From Pseudomonadales bacterium (lineage in GTDB: Bacteria; Pseudomonadota; Gammaproteobacteria; Pseudomonadales; Pseudohongiellaceae), in contig JAJDSZ010000070.1 in NCBI GenBank assembly GCA_022827425.1, positions 1 to 33,504 of the forward strand: 33,504 nt of DNA. Direction: 5' to 3'. Positions within the stretch are counted from its first letter, which is position 1, and each line of letters starts with the position of its first letter. The translations under genes were made by a program, and so were the position numbers. Below the pieces are notes generated by a model. It saw only the letters and a list, made by a program, of their open reading frames with translations. It was not told the DNA's origin and made no database searches. Shown one piece after another: positions 29,713-33,504 of this stretch.

Positions 29713-29880
29713 ACCAGGAGCTTGCGCCGTGGGAATTCGCGAAAGCGAAAATTCGCTATCGCCGCGCCCCCGGCTGATCGATTGAGGCGAATATTGGTGG
29801 ATATGCAACGAAATCGAGCGGCCGGGGGAGTGGACGGGAGCGGATTTGCAGCCGTGAATTCCCACGGCGCAGGCTCCTAG
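29713..29880 (-). repeat. Palindromic CTAG-ended element, copy C (inverted)
   Basis: Read on the minus strand it starts CTAGGAGCCTGCGCCGTGGG (29880) and follows copy B to the end, which is degenerate (CTCCTGG, near 29713). Relative to copy B, paired positions change together: GTAGGAATTC/GAATTCCTAC becomes GTGGGAATTC/GAATTCCCAC, and CCCCTGG/CCAGGGG becomes CCCCCGG/CCGGGGG. The CTAG end supplies the stop codon of the gene that ends at 29877. Confidence 0.88.
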
Positions 29881-30743
29881 TTCGACATCGCCTGCTGCAG
29901 GGCCTGGTCTTCCAAGCACTTGATGGCGTCGCGCACTTCCACCCAGCGCGTCCAGCCGTTGTCGGCGTAGCCCTGGGCTTCGCTGGCGGTCATTGGGATA
30001 TAACCACTCTGGATGGCATCCTGATCGCCCAAGGCGGCCAATACGCGGTTCCAGCGCTGGGCATGATCGCTGTTGGCGTCCTGTTCCCCGCTCCACATTT
30101 TCACCCTGGATTTCAGCTTGCTGTAGTCAGGCTGCTGCTGGTCGTTGCCATCTTCGGATTGAAGGCCGTCCTGATCGTCCTGGGACTTGGAGTTCGAACC
30201 TTGGCTCAGCGGCGTATTATTCCGTCTCCAGTCGATCCCGTCTGCCGTGCATCGTTCCCGGGCGTAGCGGGAACCCTGGTAGTATTGACCATTCGGAAAC
30301 CGGGCTCCGTCATCCAGCGGTTCCAGGATCTTGATGGTGAAAGTGTCCCTGGCGGGGTCGATGTCATCGCTATTGCTAGTCTCGGTCATGCGAAGCACCA
30401 CCGTCTCGTCGAGTTCGCAATTGTCGGTATAGATGGGCGTAAAAGGAATATAGCAGAGGCCTGTAGGACCTACTGTACATTCCAAAGCGGACATTGAGTA
30501 ATCGACATCGCGCGTGGCCGTGCTTTCAGACGCGACAATTTCCAGGGTGATGACCAGAGTACTTAAGGACGACGGCGAAGTAGGTCTGGCAGAGACCGGC
30601 GCAGGAATATAGTTCCTGCTCTCAGTAGTTTCGCTTATCGAGGCCCCGGATTTGTGAAAACCAATCGTTTGCGCGACGGCCGGAGCGGCAAAAGCGAACA
30701 ATAGCGGCAGGCATAGGAAATACCGCGTCAGGCTTCGCCGCAA
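29877..30743 (-). CDS. Exported Calx-beta-like protein with a C-terminal WNRVLAALGD module
   Basis: This is a 288-residue exported protein. A signal peptide (1-24, cleavage after AVA) is followed by a Calx-beta-like beta-sandwich (about 27-145): FHKSGASISE, STATRDVDYS, CELDETVVLRMTET and ARDTFTIKILEP are its strands. A Cys-bearing stretch and a Gln/Asp/Ser-rich linker (about 175-210) lead to a helical C-terminus, RWNRVLAALGD and MTASEAQGYADNGWTRWVEV. I recall this module at the ends of other adhesin-like proteins. The only available start is a TTG at 30743 with no ribosome-binding site; a stop at 30795-30797 closes the frame upstream. The start overlaps the microsatellite ORF by 16 bases. The TAG stop comes from the end of repeat copy C, so insertion may have trimmed the gene. 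Probable surface or secreted protein. Confidence 0.72.
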   Translation of the reverse strand: MRRSLTRYFLCLPLLFAFAAPAVAQTIGFHKSGASISETTESRNYIPAPVSARPTSPSSLSTLVITLEIVASESTATRDVDYSMSALECTVGPTGLCYIPFTPIYTDNCELDETVVLRMTETSNSDDIDPARDTFTIKILEPLDDGARFPNGQYYQGSRYARERCTADGIDWRRNNTPLSQGSNSKSQDDQDGLQSEDGNDQQQPDYSKLKSRVKMWSGEQDANSDHAQRWNRVLAALGDQDAIQSGYIPMTASEAQGYADNGWTRWVEVRDAIKCLEDQALQQAMSN

Positions 30744-30976
30744 ACCGCGGGCGGCAGGCGGGGCGCATTGTCCCCGGCGGCGGCGCGCCCGGGTTCAGAT
30801 GACGGGGCGGGGAACTCCCGGCGAGCGCGCCTTTCGAGCGCGCTCATGGCTCGGCTCGGCTCGGCTCGGCTCGGCTCGGCTCGGCTCGGCTCGGCTCGGC
30901 TCGGCTCGGCTCGGCTCGGCTCGGCTCGGCTCGGCTCGGCTCGGCTAACAATATGGTCTTGTTCGCTGATTTTCAT
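30728..30976 (-). CDS. Microsatellite-encoded AEPSR-repeat leader ORF
   Basis: The ATG at 30976 follows TAGGAG with six bases between, the best ribosome-binding site in this part of the window. After MKISEQDHIVS the 82-residue product is a run of RAEPS pentapeptides encoded by the TCGGC microsatellite, then an Arg/Ala-rich tail. All three frames through the array are open and give the same pentapeptide in rotated register, but only the present frame continues to 30728 and overlaps the start of the next gene. No family match is expected. It may be a phase-variable leader peptide for the downstream gene or simply a chance ORF across a repeat. Confidence 0.45.
   Translation of the reverse strand: MKISEQDHIVSRAEPSRAEPSRAEPSRAEPSRAEPSRAEPSRAMSALERRARREFPAPSSEPGRAAAGDNAPRLPPAVCGEA
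30851..30945. repeat. Pentanucleotide microsatellite (TCGGC)19
   Basis: Nineteen uninterrupted TCGGC units run from 30851 to 30945, preceded by GGC. Units of five bases change reading frame with each gain or loss, and perfect arrays of this length are prone to slipped-strand change. The array is inside the short minus-strand ORF starting at 30976. The copy number in an assembly of such an array may itself be inexact. Confidence 0.95.
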
Positions 30977-31106
30977 TGTCAACTCCTATCTATGACCATG
31001 CGGACTCGCTGAATTCGTTCTTCCGATCCAACGACCGGGAGCCAAGATCCTGTGCCGTGGGAACAGTACTACAATTCCATTCGCCGCCGCAACCGGTTGT
31101 GCGGGT

Positions 31107-32126
31107 TCAGCACATGTGAGACTGAGAGGGGCTGTCCTTGTTTTTTCGAAGATACTCGTCGGGCGTCATGAAGTCGAGCGCCTGATGCGGTCGGACCTGG
31201 TGATAGAAGCGTCGATAGTCGTCGAGGGCGCGATTGGCGGCTTCGACGGTGAAATCGCCGTCGTACCGGTTCCAGAACTCGACGCGGGTGGTGTCGTTGG
31301 CGCGTTCGACGCAGCCGTCGGGTTGGGGCCGTTTCGGGGGCAGCACGAACAGGGGGATCTTCAGGTCTTCGCAGGCCTGTTCGAAGTCGGCGCGGAACTC
31401 GCTGCCGCCGTCGACCTGGGCGGAGACGAGCGGGAACGGGAGTTGCGCGCGGACGGTTTCCAGGAAGCGTTTGGCGTTGCGGGCGGTGGCGCGGCCGGAG
31501 ACCTGGACGACCATCTGCTTGCCGACGGGGGAGACGGCCTTGAACTCCTTCAGTTGCTTGCTGTCGCGGGAGGCGGACAGGTGGTCGATCTGGACGAGTT
31601 CGCCGGGCCGTTCGGGTTTTTCTCCCTTGGACAGGCGCCGGGCGTGACCGTGGAAGCGCCGCGGCTGTTTGACCTTCACGCGGCCGCGGCAGAAGGCGCA
31701 GGGTTCGATGCGGCCGAGGCGCACGCCTTTGGCGAGGATCCGGCCGACGGTGGACTCGCTCAAGTCGATGCCCTCGCGCAGCGGCAGGACACGGAGTTTC
31801 CGTTTGCCCATGAAGGGGAAATCGCGCCGCAAGGCCCACACCTTGCGCTCTTCGGCGGCGCTCCATCGCGGCAGGGAGACATGGTGGGGCCGGCGGCTTT
31901 TCGCGCACAGGCCGGACGGGCCGTCGCGTCGGTAGCGCTTGCGCCAGCGGTAGAGCGTGGCGCGCGCCCAGCCGATGGCTGCCAGGGCGGTGGCTTCGGA
32001 GCAGCCTTCCCCGCGCAATGTCTGGAAGAGTTCGAGTCGGCGCAGGCGCTCGCGCGCCTCCGCCGGCAGTGTGTCATTCACCTTGAAGCCGCGGTGGGAT
32101 TTTACGCGCAGAGATTGAATCTGCAT
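31107..32126 (-). CDS. IS481-family DDE transposase
   Basis: This is a 339-residue transposase with an intact frame. The N-terminal helix-turn-helix (about 20-75) includes LRRLELFQTLRGEGCSEATA and GWARATLYRWRKRYRRDG. The DDE catalytic core follows: Asp in VQIDHL (about 180), Asp in VDGGSEF (about 240) and Glu in RANDTTRVEFW (about 276), with the usual spacing between the second and third. YHQVRPHQALDFMTPDEYL near the C-terminus is typical of the IS481/IS3-like integrase core. The stop codon at 31107-31109 lies within the terminal inverted repeat. It looks able to produce an active enzyme. Confidence 0.92.
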   Translation of the reverse strand: MQIQSLRVKSHRGFKVNDTLPAEARERLRRLELFQTLRGEGCSEATALAAIGWARATLYRWRKRYRRDGPSGLCAKSRRPHHVSLPRWSAAEERKVWALRRDFPFMGKRKLRVLPLREGIDLSESTVGRILAKGVRLGRIEPCAFCRGRVKVKQPRRFHGHARRLSKGEKPERPGELVQIDHLSASRDSKQLKEFKAVSPVGKQMVVQVSGRATARNAKRFLETVRAQLPFPLVSAQVDGGSEFRADFEQACEDLKIPLFVLPPKRPQPDGCVERANDTTRVEFWNRYDGDFTVEAANRALDDYRRFYHQVRPHQALDFMTPDEYLRKNKDSPSQSHMC

Positions 32127-32180
32127 GGTTCGGTCTCCTTATTGTGTGAGAAACAACAAGGGTACCCCGAACCGGCGTTC

Positions 32181-32249
32181 CGGCACGCGCGAGCGTGCCG
32201 GAACGCGCTCCGGATTCCAGTCGCTTCGCTCCTTCCATCCGGAGCGCGT
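32181..32249. promoter_or_regulatory. Two stem-loops in the transposase upstream region of the IS
   Basis: CGGCACGC and GCGTGCCG (32181-32200) form an 8-bp stem with a 4-base loop. ACGCGCTCCGGA (32203-32214) pairs perfectly with TCCGGAGCGCGT (32238-32249). They lie between the right terminus and the transposase start, where structures that limit read-through into a transposase gene are common in insertion sequences. Confidence 0.55.
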
Positions 32250-32354
32250 CAGGCTTTCGTCCCTGGACTGAATCGACCGTCACCGGATCGCCGATTCAGT
32301 CTCACATGTATCTGAACCTACACAGCGGGACGGCGATCCAGCGGTGAGAACAAT

Positions 32355-33504
32355 CTACCAGGCCAGATTGAGTTCGATGCCGATGCCGTGGTCCGGCGGG
32401 GACATTGGGCTTTCCCGGCGGTTGAGCTTGAGGTTGAGGCGCAGGTCCGGGGCGTCTTCGTCGAGGGGCTCGAACCGCCAGCCGAGGCTGTAGTCGCTGC
32501 CATGGCCCGTAATGCTGTAGCCCAGGACGGGTTCGCCGCGGTAGCGTTCGCGGAACATGGGCATTCCCCAGCTTGTCTCGGCGGTCCAGCGGGCGCCAGA
32601 GCCCTGGCTGGACACGTAGTCGGCGATCGGGTCCGAGCGGAACAGGGCGTCGAGGCCGCCGGAGGATTGCCCGCCGATTTCCTGGCGCAGGCTGAATTTC
32701 GGGCCGAATCCGCCTTCTTGCGCCGGGCTCCAGCTCAGCGACGCCGACAGGCCTCGGTCGCCGCGGCCCTCCGCCTCGTGGGCAAGCAGGGTGCGGGCTT
32801 CGATATCCAGCGTCAGGCCAAGTTCCGGCGCGTTCCAGGCCAGGCCGCCGCCGACTTCCACGCCGAATCCGGTTTCCGCGTCGCCGCCGTCGTGGCGCAG
32901 GCCGGCTTCGAGCTTGGGGGTGATGTTGCCCGCGCCGAGGGCGAGGCTCCAGCTTCCTTCGACGCCCAGCCGCAGCCGGCTCACGGAGGCGTCCGCGCCC
33001 ATCATGCCCATGGCGCGGCTCGATGTGGTATGCGCCCAGAGCGCGTCGGAGATCAGCGCCAGGGCGGGGCCGCCGCCATTGGAATCGCCGAACAGTTCGC
33101 CGCGCAGTCCCGCCGCCGCCATGGCCCAGCCGAGATCGGCGCGCAGCGCCCTCGAATCGGGATCGGCCGCGGCCTGACTGTCGTTCGCCGCCGCGGAATG
33201 GCTGTTGCCGAAATCCAGGCGCAGTTCGCCCTTGCCGTAACCCGCCGCGCCCCAGAGGCTCAGTTTTTCGGAGCCCTGCCAGGCGGCGTAGGGGATCGCG
33301 GCGGTCAGGTTCGATTCGACGCCGCCGTCGCTGTTCGCCAGGCCGCGATAGCCGCCTTCGGCAAAGGTTTCGGTGATGGCGAGGCCGTACAGCCAGTCGC
33401 CCCGGAGATAATCGGCGCCGAGCATGGCGCTGTAGACTTCGCCGTCGATTTGCAGGCCGCCGTCGGCGCCGCCGAAGCGGTTCTGGGCGCCGCGGCCCCA
33501 GAAG
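32355..33504 (-). CDS. Autotransporter-like outer-membrane beta-barrel domain (3' part; runs off the window)
   Basis: The frame is open from 33504 to the stop at 32355, giving 382 residues with no start; it continues beyond the window. FWGRGAQNRFGGADGGLQID at the window edge and AMLGADYLRGDWLYGLAITE are typical of the translocator barrel of autotransporter-like surface proteins. Alternating amphipathic strands with WGAAGYGKGELRLDFG, SRLRLGVEGSWSLALG and LGLTLDIEARTLLAHEAEGR follow. The chain ends GIGIELNLAW, a C-terminal aromatic as recognised by the BAM machinery. The passenger or N-terminal part is not visible. An ATG at 33425 is internal and not the true start. The IS481 element lies 30 bases past the stop. 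Confidence 0.85.
   Translation of the reverse strand, partial: FWGRGAQNRFGGADGGLQIDGEVYSAMLGADYLRGDWLYGLAITETFAEGGYRGLANSDGGVESNLTAAIPYAAWQGSEKLSLWGAAGYGKGELRLDFGNSHSAAANDSQAAADPDSRALRADLGWAMAAAGLRGELFGDSNGGGPALALISDALWAHTTSSRAMGMMGADASVSRLRLGVEGSWSLALGAGNITPKLEAGLRHDGGDAETGFGVEVGGGLAWNAPELGLTLDIEARTLLAHEAEGRGDRGLSASLSWSPAQEGGFGPKFSLRQEIGGQSSGGLDALFRSDPIADYVSSQGSGARWTAETSWGMPMFRERYRGEPVLGYSITGHGSDYSLGWRFEPLDEDAPDLRLNLKLNRRESPMSPPDHGIGIELNLAW

Larger units (their letters stand above)
31098..32324 (-). mobile_element. IS481-type insertion sequence
   Basis: The element is about 1.23 kb. Its ends are TGTGCGGGTTCAGCACATG (31098) and, on the other strand, TGTGTAGGTTCAGATACATG (32324). Both continue into TGAGACTGA, so the terminal inverted repeats are about 27 bases with a few mismatches. 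It carries one transposase gene. I see no convincing target duplication: the flanks are AACCGGT and GCGGGAC. It sits between the microsatellite region and the 3' end of the beta-barrel gene. Confidence 0.82.

Noticed and set aside
30851-30945. Tandem array considered as a CRISPR or satellite structure
   Set aside because: Units are five bases with no spacers, so it is a microsatellite.
30768-30995. Plus-strand ORF through the TCGGC array (LGSAR repeats)
   Set aside because: Any frame through the array is open. Unlike the minus strand, there is no well-placed ribosome-binding site.
31041-31064. Possible further remnant of the CTAG element (AAGATCCTGTGCCGTGGGAA)
   Set aside because: It resembles the element terminus over about 15 bases, but there is no CTAG end, no partner arm and several mismatches, so chance cannot be excluded.

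Overview
This window is GC-rich chromosomal DNA. It most likely comes from a gammaproteobacterium: ThrH, MnmA, the long form of PurB, NadC preceded by a retropepsin-like protease, and an assimilatory CysH of the APS-reductase type are a typical set. The species cannot be named from the sequence. Signal peptides, a Tat-type leader, an outer-membrane beta-barrel C-terminus and a periplasmic quinohemoprotein all indicate a Gram-negative cell envelope. All coordinates and residue numbers were counted by hand.

Layout. 1-2.9 kb: a form-II CoxL-like molybdenum hydroxylase large subunit (minus strand) between two direct copies of a palindromic ~167-bp element. 3.1-8.8 kb: a plus-strand run of DUF898/YjgN membrane protein, M48 metalloprotease, retropepsin-like protease, nadC, an exported HNH nuclease and mnmA. 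8.9-13.9 kb: thrH, an RTX-repeat protein and purB (both minus), then cysH and a TauE/SafE permease. 13.9-21.4 kb: a 5'-nucleotidase and msrA (minus), then argD, an exported epoxide hydrolase, an AbgT-family transporter and an exported TPR protein. 21.4-25.0 kb: a BrnT/BrnA toxin-antitoxin pair, a divergent phosphoenolpyruvate carboxylase and a small membrane protein. 25.1-29.6 kb: a minus-strand group of a Tat-exported HD-domain protein, a PQQ/haem-c alcohol dehydrogenase and an NhaC-family antiporter. 29.7-33.5 kb: an accessory, surface-oriented end with a third copy of the palindromic element, an exported Calx-beta-like protein behind a (TCGGC)19 microsatellite ORF, an IS481-type insertion sequence, and the 3' part of an outer-membrane beta-barrel gene that runs off the window.

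How the genes fit together. Most are housekeeping genes: NAD synthesis, purine synthesis, tRNA thiolation, sulfate assimilation, arginine synthesis, anaplerosis and methionine sulfoxide repair. They are mixed with periplasmic oxidation (PQQ dehydrogenase, perhaps the Mo-hydroxylase), proteostasis at the membrane (DUF898-M48) and surface or exported proteins. There is no large prophage, CRISPR array or obvious defence island.

The most unusual material is non-coding or at gene edges. (1) A palindromic element with CTAG termini occurs in three copies plus a 29-bp remnant; two of its stems show paired (compensatory) changes between copies, and its CTAG ends supply the TAG stop codons of three genes. 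(2) A pentanucleotide microsatellite inside a short ORF with a strong ribosome-binding site overlaps a gene that has none, which suggests phase-variable translational coupling. (3) A 28-bp perfect inverted repeat lies upstream of cysH. (4) A brnTA promoter carries a palindrome on its -10 box and is almost leaderless.
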